64,000 nucleotides of DNA from Pseudosporangium ferrugineum (GTDB lineage Bacteria; Actinomycetota; Actinomycetes; Mycobacteriales; Micromonosporaceae): the NCBI RefSeq assembly GCF_003002065.1, contig NZ_PVZG01000010.1:62001-126000 (forward strand), given 5' to 3'. The notes below the pieces were generated by a model that saw only the letters and a program-made list of their open reading frames with translations, made no database searches and had not been told where the DNA came from. Both the position numbers and the translations under genes were made by a program. Positions 55,304-63,805 of this stretch are shown piece after piece (the stretch's first letter is position 1; every line of letters starts with the position of its first letter).

Positions 55304-55918
55304 TCAGGCCGGCGGGTCGGGGTACGGCTGGTATTCGGTGACCAGGGTCCGGACGTCGTCGACGGGTTCGTCTATGGCCGCCCACTTGGCTCTGATGCGG
55401 GTCAGATATGAGCGCACCGTGGGGATCGTGACGTTCATGCGGCGGGCGGTGGCCGCCAGGGTGCTGCCTGTGCCGTAGAGGTAGAGGGTGCGCGCTTCCT
55501 GGGGCGAGAGTTCCGGCGGGTCGTCGTTGATGATGCTCATCAGCTCCGCGGTCAGGGCCGGTTGTCCGCTGTGGACCGTACGGATGGCGTCGGCGAGTTT
55601 GGCGTCGTCGTCGTCCTTGACCAGGTAGCCGCTGGCGCCGGCGCGGACCGTGGCTCGGACGTGGCGGCGGTCTCCGTGCACCGAGAAGACCAGGACGCGG
55701 ACGCCGTGGCGGCGGAGTCTCACCACGTTGGTGGCCGCCTCGGTGCCGTCCTCGAGGCGGAGGTCGAGGAGGACGACGTCGGCTTCGGGGGCCGCGGACA
55801 GGTGTTCGGCGACGGTGGTGGCGGTGTGGACGACCTGGATGTCGTCGGTTGTCGCGAGGAGGGCGCGGAGGCCGGCGGGTACGAGCTTGTCGTTGTCGAT
55901 GATCGCGACCCGGATCAT
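55304..55918 (-). CDS. NarL/FixJ-family response regulator
   Basis: A 204-residue regulator. The receiver domain has the acidic pair in AIIDND (Asp8, Asp10), phosphoacceptor Asp52 in LLDLRL, Ser79 and Lys101 (GYLVKDDDD). The LuxR-type HTH is about 145-195 (LSPQEARTLYLYGTGSTLAA, TIPTVRSYLTRI). The ATG at 55918 overlaps the kinase stop (ATGA), so the pair is co-translated. The 30-bp palindrome in front of the kinase gene is a candidate binding site. Confidence 0.93.
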   Translation of the reverse strand: MIRVAIIDNDKLVPAGLRALLATTDDIQVVHTATTVAEHLSAAPEADVVLLDLRLEDGTEAATNVVRLRRHGVRVLVFSVHGDRRHVRATVRAGASGYLVKDDDDAKLADAIRTVHSGQPALTAELMSIINDDPPELSPQEARTLYLYGTGSTLAATARRMNVTIPTVRSYLTRIRAKWAAIDEPVDDVRTLVTEYQPYPDPPA

Positions 55919-57480
55919 GCCGGCCACCTCAGGTCGACCCGGGTGCCCTGGCCGGGGTGGCTGTCCACGCCGGCCGCGCCGCCGACCTCCCGCATGCGCT
56001 CGGTGATGGAGTGCCGGATGCCGTAGCCCAGCGGCGTGGTGTCCGGGTCGAAGCCCTTGCCCTGGTCGACGACCGCAACGGTGACGGTCGGCGCGGGACG
56101 CGGGTCAGCCGGGGAGACCGGGCCCGGCAAGGAGGCCGGCAAGGAGGGCACGGCTGGGGAAACGGGTGCGGCCGCAGAGGAAGGCAAGCCCGGAGAGGAA
56201 GCGGACGCCGGAGCACCGGGCAAGGAGGACGCCGGCAAAGCGGGCCCAGGCAAAGCGCGCCCAGGCAAAGCGGACGCAGGCAAGGAGGACGCAGGGAAGG
56301 CGGGCGAAGACGGCGGGGACGACGACGGGGGTAGGGAGGGCGGCGAGGGCGGATCCGCCGGGGAAGGTGCGGGCCGGTCGGGTGGGGTGGCGAGGGCGGT
56401 CAGGCGTACCCGGCTGCTGCCTGAGTGCCGGGCCACGTTGGCGAGGGCCTCGCCGGTTGCCAGGCGGAATGCTTGCAGGACCTCGGGTGGGAGCGTGTCC
56501 GGGAGGTTGGCGAAGTGGTATTCGACCCGCAGGCCCTGGGCCGCGCTGTCGTTTCCTGCCTCTATCAGGGCCAGGGAGAGTTCCGTGAGGGTGCCGCCCG
56601 GGTCGTCGGGGGTGGTGCCTCGCAGGACGTTGGCGCTGATCGCGGCCTGGCGGCGTACGCGGGGGTCCGGGTGTCCCGCGGGGCCCTGGCCGGCGATCGC
56701 GGTCAGGACGCGCAGGGGGCCGTCGTGCAGGGCGCGGTGGCGGCGTACCTGTTCGCGGAAGTGGCGGATGCGTTCCTCCGCCTGGCTGCGGCGGGCGGCC
56801 ACGCGTTCGCGGGCGGCGATCACCTGGTCGGTGGCGGCGTCGACCGCGTCGGCTACGGCTCGGAGGCGGCGGATGAAGAGGCAGCAGCAGGCCGCCGTCA
56901 CGACCTGCCAGCCGATGATGTTCGAGGTGGACGCCACGTCGGCGTAGTCGGGGGACGCGAACTGGGCCAGGGCGAAGGCCACCGCCAGGGCCAGGCAGCC
57001 GGCGATCGTGGCCCGCCAGGAGGCCGTCGCCAGGGCCACGGTGACCGCGGTGGAGACGGCGACCGGTTCGAAGTCGGGCACCGCCACCGTGGCGAACGCC
57101 TCGTCGGTGAGGGACCAGGGCAGGACCGCCACGGCGGCCGACGTGACCGTGACGTCGGTGGCCAGCATCCAGCCCGGGATCGGGTCGCGGGTGGCGATGG
57201 CGGGGACGAACGCGACACTCCACGCCGCGACCGTCAGGTAGGTGACCGTGGCGAGGGGCTTGTTCGCGTACCCGTCGGCGCGGGCCAGGGAGGCGATGCT
57301 CAGGGCGACCATGGCCAGGGTGCCGACGCGGGACAGCAGGACCACGCCGGTCGTGATCGCCCGGATCCGTTGATGCAGGTCGACCGCCCTCGGCAGGGTG
57401 ACGCCGCCGTCCGGCTCGCTGTCCACGCCCGCAGCATCCCACGGGGCCGGACCCCGGTCCATGCCGCACATGTGCGGCAT
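55915..57480 (-). CDS. Sensor histidine kinase (HisKA_3/NarL type) with Pro/Ser/Ala insertion
   Basis: A kinase of about 521 residues. There are roughly five to six transmembrane helices in residues 40-203, a coiled linker, the phosphorylated His in RALHDGPLRVL (about 252), the N box ATGEALANVARHSG (341-354), the G1 box VDQGKGFDPD (471-480) and the G2 segment GYGI. About 100 residues (366-464) of Pro/Ser/Ala/Leu repeats (ASSLPASALPGRALPGPALP) separate the N and G1 boxes. The start is uncertain: ATGs at 57480, 57471 and 57462 all lie in a 30-bp palindrome, and a GTG at 57426 is possible. It is encoded with the response regulator, divergent from a flotillin operon. Confidence 0.9.
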   Translation of the reverse strand: MPHMCGMDRGPAPWDAAGVDSEPDGGVTLPRAVDLHQRIRAITTGVVLLSRVGTLAMVALSIASLARADGYANKPLATVTYLTVAAWSVAFVPAIATRDPIPGWMLATDVTVTSAAVAVLPWSLTDEAFATVAVPDFEPVAVSTAVTVALATASWRATIAGCLALAVAFALAQFASPDYADVASTSNIIGWQVVTAACCCLFIRRLRAVADAVDAATDQVIAARERVAARRSQAEERIRHFREQVRRHRALHDGPLRVLTAIAGQGPAGHPDPRVRRQAAISANVLRGTTPDDPGGTLTELSLALIEAGNDSAAQGLRVEYHFANLPDTLPPEVLQAFRLATGEALANVARHSGSSRVRLTALATPPDRPAPSPADPPSPPSLPPSSSPPSSPAFPASSLPASALPGRALPGPALPASSLPGAPASASSPGLPSSAAAPVSPAVPSLPASLPGPVSPADPRPAPTVTVAVVDQGKGFDPDTTPLGYGIRHSITERMREVGGAAGVDSHPGQGTRVDLRWPA

Positions 57481-57485
57481 GGACC
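57456..57485. promoter_or_regulatory. 30-bp perfect palindrome between divergent operons
   Basis: The two 15-bp arms, GGTCCATGCCGCACA and its exact complement, meet without a spacer at ACA|TGT. It lies between the kinase/regulator operon and the small-membrane-protein/NfeD/flotillin operon, 56 bp upstream of the latter's start. A dimeric regulator, most simply the adjacent NarL-type protein, is the likely binder (inference). Confidence 0.7.
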
Positions 57486-57540
57486 CGCCCCGCGTCCACT
57501 GTCCACACTCGCCATCAGAGACCGAGAAGGAGGGATTCCC

Positions 57541-57960
57541 TTGTACGAGACCGATGTCCACAGTGGTCCGCACGCCATACCGAGCCGGCCGAGCCCGGTG
57601 AAGACGCTGGCGATCCTTCTCGGCGTGTTCGGGGTGCTGGGCCTCCTGATCGCGTTCGTCCTCATGGCGGCCATCAACGACTCGAGCGGCCACGGCCAGT
57701 CCGTGCCGATCCTGCTGTACGTGCTGTTCTTCGTCCAGTTCGCGCTCTCCACGGCGCAGACGGCGAGCGGCGTGTTCCTCTGGCGGGGCCGGTCCTGGGC
57801 CCGGACGCTGGCGATCGCGCTGTGCTCGGTCAACATCGTCGGCGGCCTGGTGTCGCTGGCGACCGGCGCGATCTTCCAGGCCGTCGCGGGGATCGCCATC
57901 AACATCGGCCTGATCCGCCTCGCCAACAACGACGAGGTCCAGGCCTGGTGCGGCAGATGA
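57541..57960 (+). CDS. Small four-helix membrane protein
   Basis: A 139-residue protein with four transmembrane helices (TLAILLGVFGVLGLLIAFVL; ILLYVLFFVQFALS; TLAIALCSVNIVGGLVSLA; IFQAVAGIAINIGLI). Both termini are short and probably cytoplasmic. The start is TTG at 57541, decided by AAGGAGG 7 nt upstream; no ATG or GTG offers comparable spacing. It is the first gene of the NfeD-flotillin operon. Function unknown; an accessory role in the flotillin assembly is inferred from position. Confidence 0.85.
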   Translation: MYETDVHSGPHAIPSRPSPVKTLAILLGVFGVLGLLIAFVLMAAINDSSGHGQSVPILLYVLFFVQFALSTAQTASGVFLWRGRSWARTLAIALCSVNIVGGLVSLATGAIFQAVAGIAINIGLIRLANNDEVQAWCGR

Positions 57961-57975
57961 ACAGGACGGTGGACC

Positions 57976-58500
57976 GTGGAGCCGGCGACCCTGGTCTTCA
58001 TGCTGATCGGCGCGGCGGGCGCCGCGGTTCTGCTGGCCGGGGTGCTCGGTTCGGCTCTGCTCGGCGCGTTCGGCTTCGGCCGGGTCGGGGGCGCGTCGGC
58101 GGAGACCGTGGCGGCCTTCGCGGGGGCGTTCGGTTTCGCCGCGGCCATCGCCGGCGAACTGCTCGGCGTCCGTACGGCGGGTGAGGTGGCGGCGGCCGGT
58201 GGGGTCGGGCTGGCTGCCGCCGTACCCGTCGCCGTCCTGGCCGTCCGGCTGTCGCGGTGGGCGCGGGACATGCCGACCGACGCCACCCCCGGGCGCGCCG
58301 ATCTCGTCGGCGCCATCGGCGTCGTGGTCACCCCGATCGCCGAGCGCGGGTACGGCGAGGTGCGCGTACGGGTGGCGGGCCAGCCGGTGAAGCTCCATGC
58401 CCGCGCCGCGCGGGCCCTGCCCCTCGGCACCGAGGTGTTCGTGATCGAGGCCACCAGCCACGCCAGCGTCGTCGTCGAACCGGTCCCGTCCGCGAATTGA
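57976..58500 (+). CDS. NfeD-like membrane protein
   Basis: A 174-residue protein. N-terminal transmembrane helices (LVFMLIGAAGAAVLLAGVLG and two further segments to about residue 90) precede a soluble OB-fold-like C-terminal domain (ADLVGAIGVVVTPIAERGYG, EVRVRVAGQPVKLHARA, LPLGTEVFVIE). NfeD proteins are encoded next to flotillin-like proteins and are thought to assist membrane microdomains or stress responses. GTG start at 57976, 15 bp after the preceding gene. Confidence 0.85.
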   Translation: MEPATLVFMLIGAAGAAVLLAGVLGSALLGAFGFGRVGGASAETVAAFAGAFGFAAAIAGELLGVRTAGEVAAAGGVGLAAAVPVAVLAVRLSRWARDMPTDATPGRADLVGAIGVVVTPIAERGYGEVRVRVAGQPVKLHARAARALPLGTEVFVIEATSHASVVVEPVPSAN

Positions 58501-58563
58501 GGCCCGCGAACAGCCCTGACCCAGAGGCCGCACACCAGGAACCCAGAGAACAGGGAGCCCCGA

Positions 58564-59982
58564 ATGTCTTTGCTGCTCGCCACGGCCGGTGGCGTTCTGG
58601 TCGTCTTTCTCCTCGTCATGTTCATCCTGTCCCGGATCAAGGTGGCCGGCCCGAACGAGGCCTTCATCATCACCGGGCGCAGCGGCAGGTCGGTGACCGA
58701 CGAGCGCGGGGTGCGCTCCACCGACCTGTCCGGCCAGAAGGTGGTGATGGGCGCCTCCGTCTTCGTGCTGCCGGTCGTGCAGCGCAAACAGTCGCTGGAT
58801 CTGTCCAGCCGGCGCATCTCCGTCGACATCCAGGGCGCGGTGAGCAAGCTGGGCATCCGCGCCAACCTGCACGGCGTGGCGATCGTCAAGGTCGGCGGCA
58901 CCGAGGACGCGGTGCGCGCGGCCGCCCAGCGGTTCCTGCACCAGCAGAAGGAGATCGAGCAGTTCACCCGGGAGGTCCTGGCCGGCTCGCTGCGCGCGAT
59001 CGTCGGCCGGCTCACCGTGGAGGAGATCATCGGTGACCGGGTGGCGTTCGCCAACGCGGTCGCCGAGGAGGCCGAGCACTCGATGACCAACCAGGGCCTG
59101 GTGCTGGACACGTTCCAGGTGCAGGACATCCTCACCGAGGGCACGTACCTGCAGGATCTGGGCCGTCCGGAGGCGGCGCGGGTGCTCAAGGACGCGGCGG
59201 TGGCCGAGGCGATCTCGTCGCAGGCCGCCGAGGAGGCCCGGCTGCTCGCGGACGAGGCGATCGCGACGGCCGAGCGCAACCTCAACCTCAAGAAGGCGCA
59301 GATCCGCGCGGAGGTCGACGCGGCGCGGGCCCGGTCGGCCGCGGCCGGTCCGCTGGCGAAGGCGGAGCAGAAGCAGGGCATCATCAGCGAGCAGCAGAAG
59401 GTCGCCGAGCGCCGGGCCGAGCTCAAGCAGCGGCAGCTGGACATCAAGGTGCGCCGGCCGGCCGACGCGGACCGCTACCGGGTGGAGCAGGCGGCCGAGG
59501 CGGCGCGCAGCGCGGACGTGCTCGCCGCGGACGCGGGGCGGCAGGCCACCATCGCCGCGGCGCAGGCCGACGCCGAGCAGGCCCGGCTGAGCGGCGAGGG
59601 CGAGCGGGCCCGCCGGTCCGCCCTGGCCGAGGCGGCCGAGCGGGAGGGGCTCGCGGAGGGTGCGGCGGCCCTGGCCCGCGGCCGCGGCGACGCCGAGGCG
59701 ATGCGGCTCAAGGCCGATGCCTTCGCCCGGTACGGCGACGCGGCCGTCCTGGACCTGCTCGCCCGGGTCCTGCCGCAGGTGGTCGAGGCGGCCAGCCGCC
59801 CGCTCAGCGCGATCGACAAGCTGACCGTCATCTCCACCGACGGCGCGGCGGCGGTCACCCGTTCGGTGGCGGCGAACGTCGCCCAGGGCCTGCAACTCGG
59901 CACAGACCTGACCGGCGTGGACCTCGCGAGCCTGCTGGCGAAGCTGAACGGCCGGACCGCGGCCGAGACCCAGGAGCATTGA
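58564..59982 (+). CDS. Flotillin-like SPFH domain protein
   Basis: A 472-residue flotillin. An N-terminal membrane segment (LLLATAGGVLVVFLLVMFIL) is followed by the SPFH/band 7 domain (about 25-200; PNEAFIITGRSG, SLDLSSRRISVDIQGAVS) and a long Ala/Glu-rich coiled coil with the AEA-type repeats of flotillins (about 200-390). The tail is hydrophobic then polar. ATG start with GGGAG upstream. Flotillins organise membrane microdomains. It is the last gene of an operon divergent from a two-component system and ends just before a convergent gene. Confidence 0.92.
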   Translation: MSLLLATAGGVLVVFLLVMFILSRIKVAGPNEAFIITGRSGRSVTDERGVRSTDLSGQKVVMGASVFVLPVVQRKQSLDLSSRRISVDIQGAVSKLGIRANLHGVAIVKVGGTEDAVRAAAQRFLHQQKEIEQFTREVLAGSLRAIVGRLTVEEIIGDRVAFANAVAEEAEHSMTNQGLVLDTFQVQDILTEGTYLQDLGRPEAARVLKDAAVAEAISSQAAEEARLLADEAIATAERNLNLKKAQIRAEVDAARARSAAAGPLAKAEQKQGIISEQQKVAERRAELKQRQLDIKVRRPADADRYRVEQAAEAARSADVLAADAGRQATIAAAQADAEQARLSGEGERARRSALAEAAEREGLAEGAAALARGRGDAEAMRLKADAFARYGDAAVLDLLARVLPQVVEAASRPLSAIDKLTVISTDGAAAVTRSVAANVAQGLQLGTDLTGVDLASLLAKLNGRTAAETQEH

Positions 59983-59985
59983 CCG

Positions 59986-61152
59986 CTAAAAGTACGTGTG
60001 CAGCACGTCCACCACCACATCGTCGTCGTCGGCCACCGGGATGAAGCGCCACTTGTCGAAGGCCGTGCACGGGTGCGACAGGCCGAACCGGAGCACGTCC
60101 CCGACCGCCGCGCCGCTGCTGTGGACGTACGTGTGATGGTCGTTCATCTTGGTCACCTCGCCGGAGGAGGTGACCGGGAGGCCCTCGTCGAAGGGTGCGT
60201 CGCGCTTGCCCATGCCGACGATCGCGAGGCCCGGTTCCGGTGTGGACAGGACCTGGGCGTACATCTCCAGGCCGGGGGCGAGGGTGCCCTCGCCGGGCTC
60301 GCGGTTGAACGGGGTGCGCTCGCGATAGAAGCCCTCGTCGTGGGTGACCGAGGCGCCGCTGCGCAGGAGGGCGCGCACGGTGTGGCCGTCCAGCCACTGA
60401 CCCTCGAGCGCCTTGATCACCCGGTCGAACCAGGCGCTGCCGCCCGCGGAGACGATCACCTCGGGCGGCAGCAGGCGGGCGACGGCCCGGGTCGCCTCGA
60501 TCAGCGTGGCGAGGAACCCGTCGACCGCGGCGGCGTCGGGCAGGGCGCCCTCGTAGCCGGTCAGCCCGGCGAGGGTCACGCCCGGTGCGGACGCGGCGGC
60601 CTCGGCCACCGCCACGACCTCCGCGACCGTACGGCAGCCCGTGCGCCCGCCCGGGTGGCCGAGCTCGATCAGGACGGGCAGCCCACCCGCCGCGGCCACC
60701 GCCTCGACGCCGGCCACCGAGTCGACCTGGACGGTGACCTCCCAGCCGCGCGCCGCCTGGGCCGCCAGCCAGCCCAGGGCGGTGCCGTCGAGCACCTCGT
60801 TGGCGATCAGCACCCGGGGCACCCCGAGGCGCCGCAGCACCAGCGCCTGGTTCGCGGTCGCCACGGTCAGCCCCCACGCACCCGCCGCGAGCTGCGCCTC
60901 CAGCAGGGTCGGCGCCATCGTGGTCTTGGCGTGCGGGGCGAAGGAGAAGCCGTGACGCCGCGCGTACGCGGCCATGGTCGCGATGTTCGCCCGCACCGCC
61001 GAGTCCCGGACGACGAGCAGCGGCCAGGTGAACGAGCCGTCGAAGAGGGAGTGCCGGGCGGCGGCGAACATCCGGGCCGGTACCTCGCCCTCCGGCAGCC
61101 AGAACCCCTTGGCCCGCCAGTCGAGCAGATCGTCGGGGATGTCGAGAATCAT
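59986..61152 (-). CDS. D-threonine aldolase/D-serine dehydratase-like PLP enzyme
   Basis: A 388-residue fold-type III PLP enzyme. The alanine-racemase-like N-terminal barrel holds the Schiff-base Lys75 in FAPHAKTTMAPTL. The C-terminal DSD-like domain (about 270-385) has the HPC metal-binding pair in SHPCTAFDKW, as in D-serine dehydratases and D-threonine aldolases. The ATG at 61152 has AAGGGAG 6 nt upstream. It is divergent from a regulator-amidohydrolase-RidA operon; RidA usually clears the enamine product of such enzymes. Exact substrate is unknown. Confidence 0.87.
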   Translation of the reverse strand: MILDIPDDLLDWRAKGFWLPEGEVPARMFAAARHSLFDGSFTWPLLVVRDSAVRANIATMAAYARRHGFSFAPHAKTTMAPTLLEAQLAAGAWGLTVATANQALVLRRLGVPRVLIANEVLDGTALGWLAAQAARGWEVTVQVDSVAGVEAVAAAGGLPVLIELGHPGGRTGCRTVAEVVAVAEAAASAPGVTLAGLTGYEGALPDAAAVDGFLATLIEATRAVARLLPPEVIVSAGGSAWFDRVIKALEGQWLDGHTVRALLRSGASVTHDEGFYRERTPFNREPGEGTLAPGLEMYAQVLSTPEPGLAIVGMGKRDAPFDEGLPVTSSGEVTKMNDHHTYVHSSGAAVGDVLRFGLSHPCTAFDKWRFIPVADDDDVVVDVLHTYF

Positions 61153-61249
61153 CGGAGTCTCCCTTGACCGCCGGAGCGCCATCGCGCATTGTGTGGAAGC
61201 TACTACGGACCACTTACGAACCAACAGGTACGCGCGGGGAGGCGGCACG

Positions 61250-62584
61250 TTGTCCGCGGCTGAGCTGCCCCTGGACCGGAAGGGCACCGTGATCGGCCTG
61301 GTGCTGCACGCCGGCCACCGGGCCCGGTTCGAGGAGGCGGCCCGCACCCTCACCGGCGTCACGTTCGCCTGGGCCGTGTACGAGCGCGAGGACCAGATCC
61401 GCGACCGGGTGGCCGGGCTGCTGCGCGGGGAACACCTCGACGGGCTGCTGCTCGGGCTCGTCCCGTACGCGCGGGCCCGTGATCTGCTCCCCGCCGGCCT
61501 GCCCGTGACCGTCACCCGGTCGGCCGCGCTGGATCTGGCCCTCGCCTGGTCCCGGGCCCGGGGCAACGGCTGGCCGGCGACCCCGGTGAGCATCGACACG
61601 TTCACCCAGGAGACCGTCGACGAGGTCGCGTCCGCCCTCGACCTGGACCGGAGCGCGATCGCCTGCCTGCCCTTCGACCCCGCGCAGCCCATCGCCGAGG
61701 TGGTCGCGTTCCACCGGGAACGGCTCGCGGAGACCGGTGCCGCGTACGTGATCAGCGTCCGGACCGGCGTCGCCGCGGCCCTCGACGGCCGGGTCGCCGT
61801 CCTCAACGCGCTCGCCACCGCCGGCACGATCCGGGCCGACCTGCACGAGCTGGCCCTGCGGATCCGCAACAAGCAGGCCGACGGGCAGCGGTTCGCCGCC
61901 GGCGTCTTCCTGGTCGCGAAGGGCAGCGGCGGCACCGACCTGGACCGCGCCCGCGTCGGGCTGCTGCACCTCCTGCTGCACACCCCCGAGTTCGCCGACG
62001 CGTGGATCGACGACCGGGGGCGGCGCGGCGTCGTCGTCTTCGCCCACGCCGCCCTCTTCGAGGCGGTCACCCACCGGTGGGTCGGGCTGCCCGTGCTGGC
62101 CGAGGCCCGCGACACCCTCGGCGTACGGGCGGTGGCCGGTTTCGGCATCGGCGCCTCCGCCCGGGTGTGCGTGGCCCTCGCCGAGCGCGCCGCCGGCCGG
62201 GCCGAGCAGGACGCCGATCCGGGCGCGTACCTGCTCTCCGACAACGGGCTGATGATCGGGCCGATGGGAGCCTCGGGCGTGCCGCTGGCGTACACGTACC
62301 GGGAGCACGGCGGCCTGGAGGCGCTGGCGCGCCGGGCCGGGCTCAGCCCGGCGACCCTGTCCCGGCTCGCGGCCATCGAACGGACGCTGGCCGGGCGGCC
62401 CGTCTCCCCCAGCGACCTGGCCCGGTCGCTGGGCATCACCGACCCGAGCGGGCGCCGGCTGATCCGCAAGCTGAGCGAGTCGGACCTGGCCGTCGGCGAC
62501 GGCAGCTCGCAGGTGCACCGCAAGGGCCGCCCGACGCGGCTCTACCGGCTGGCGATCACCGCGGCCCTGGAGGGTATGCGGTGA
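61250..62584 (+). CDS. Regulator with C-terminal winged HTH, D-amino-acid cluster
   Basis: A 444-residue protein of unassigned family. Residues 10-330 form a large sensor-like part that keeps motifs of nucleotide-like switches only weakly (GTVIGLVLHAGHRARFEEAA; LRIRNKQADGQRFAAGVFLV). The C-terminal 90 residues hold two HTH-like units: ALARRAGLSPATLSRLAAI and PSDLARSLGITDPSGRRLIR. Start is TTG at 61250, chosen for GGGGAGG 7 nt upstream. It is divergent from the PLP enzyme gene and overlaps the amidohydrolase gene (GTGA), so it probably controls both. Confidence 0.75.
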   Translation: MSAAELPLDRKGTVIGLVLHAGHRARFEEAARTLTGVTFAWAVYEREDQIRDRVAGLLRGEHLDGLLLGLVPYARARDLLPAGLPVTVTRSAALDLALAWSRARGNGWPATPVSIDTFTQETVDEVASALDLDRSAIACLPFDPAQPIAEVVAFHRERLAETGAAYVISVRTGVAAALDGRVAVLNALATAGTIRADLHELALRIRNKQADGQRFAAGVFLVAKGSGGTDLDRARVGLLHLLLHTPEFADAWIDDRGRRGVVVFAHAALFEAVTHRWVGLPVLAEARDTLGVRAVAGFGIGASARVCVALAERAAGRAEQDADPGAYLLSDNGLMIGPMGASGVPLAYTYREHGGLEALARRAGLSPATLSRLAAIERTLAGRPVSPSDLARSLGITDPSGRRLIRKLSESDLAVGDGSSQVHRKGRPTRLYRLAITAALEGMR

Positions 62585-63804
62585 CGTACGACCTGGTCCT
62601 GCGCGGCGGCGACGTGCTGGGGCACGGGACCGCGGACGTCGCCGTGCGGGACGGGCGCATCGCGGCCGTCGGCACCGGCCTCACCGGCACCACGGTCCGC
62701 GACGCCGGCGGCTGCCTGGTCACGCCCGGCCTCATCGACCTGCACACCCACGTCGGCCCGGGCTACTGGGGCATCGACCCCGACCCGATCGCCTGGTACA
62801 CCGGCGTGACCACGTGGGTCGACGCCGGTTCGGCGGGCGCGTACACGGTGGCGGGCCTGCGGCGTACGGCGGCGGGCCTGAGCGTCCGGGTCCCGGCCCT
62901 GCTCAACATCTCGGCGCTCGGGCTGGCCGGGCGCACCGGGGAGAGCCGCGACTTGGCGAACTGCGACGTCGCCCTGGCCGTCGACACCGTGCTCGCGCAC
63001 CGCGACCTGATCCGCGGCATCAAGGTGCGCATCGACCACGAGACGGTCGGCGAGAACGGCGTCGAACCGCTGCGGCGCGGGCTGGCGGCGGCGGAGGCGT
63101 GCGGGATCCCGGTCATGGTCCACATCGGTACGACCCCGCCCGCGCTCGACGAGGTGCTGGAGCTGCTGCGCCCCGGCGACATCGTGACGCACTGCGCCAG
63201 CGGCATCGCCTCCCCGCTCGGGCCGGCGGTGCGCTCGGCGTACGAGCGCGGGGTGCTGCTCGACATCGGGCACGGCTCGGGCGGGTTCGCGTTCGACGTC
63301 GCCGAGGCGCAGCTGGGGGCGGGGCTGCGGGCGTACACGATCTCCACGGACCTGCACGCCCGGTCGGTGCACGGCCCGGTCTTCGATCTGCCCACGACGG
63401 TCGCCAAGCTCGTCGCCGTGGGGCTGCCGCTGGCCGACGCCCTCGCCGCCGTCACCACGCATCCGGCCCGGGCCCTGGGCCTGCCCGGCGGTTCGCTGGA
63501 CGTGGGCGCGCCCGCCGACCTCGCGGTGTTCCGGGTCGACGAGGGCAGCTTCGAGGTCGTGGACGCGCACCGGCAGGTCCGGCGGGCGCCGCTGCGGCTG
63601 CGGAACGTGGCCACGTACGTGGGTGGCCGGCTCCTCACGCCCCGGATGCCGGCGCCGTCGCCGCCGTGGATCCCGCTCACCGCCGCGCAGCGCGCCGCCC
63701 TGGACCGCCGCGACGACGACCTCCGAGCCCTGCTGGCGGCGCCTCTCGTGGGCGCCGACGGCCTGGCCGAGCAGTTCCCGAGAAACCCGACAAGGAGTTC
63801 CTGA
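62581..63804 (+). CDS. Amidohydrolase/deacetylase-family metallohydrolase
   Basis: A 407-residue amidohydrolase-superfamily enzyme. Metal-binding positions are visible in LIDLHTHVGPG, in VMVHIGTTPP, in IVTHCASG and in TISTDLHARS; a carboxylated Lys is likely in RGIKVRI. Relatives hydrolyse N-acyl-D-amino acids or related amides. GTG start overlaps the regulator stop (GTGA). It is followed by ridA one base after its stop. The cluster suggests release of a free D-amino acid for the PLP enzyme. Confidence 0.87.
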   Translation: MTYDLVLRGGDVLGHGTADVAVRDGRIAAVGTGLTGTTVRDAGGCLVTPGLIDLHTHVGPGYWGIDPDPIAWYTGVTTWVDAGSAGAYTVAGLRRTAAGLSVRVPALLNISALGLAGRTGESRDLANCDVALAVDTVLAHRDLIRGIKVRIDHETVGENGVEPLRRGLAAAEACGIPVMVHIGTTPPALDEVLELLRPGDIVTHCASGIASPLGPAVRSAYERGVLLDIGHGSGGFAFDVAEAQLGAGLRAYTISTDLHARSVHGPVFDLPTTVAKLVAVGLPLADALAAVTTHPARALGLPGGSLDVGAPADLAVFRVDEGSFEVVDAHRQVRRAPLRLRNVATYVGGRLLTPRMPAPSPPWIPLTAAQRAALDRRDDDLRALLAAPLVGADGLAEQFPRNPTRSS

Positions 63805-63805
63805 C

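Noticed and set aside
56425..57540. Extension of the four-helix membrane protein upstream of 57541
   Set aside because: The frame upstream is antisense to the kinase and codes Gly/Asp/Arg-rich sequence; the TTG at 57541 has the only good ribosome binding site.
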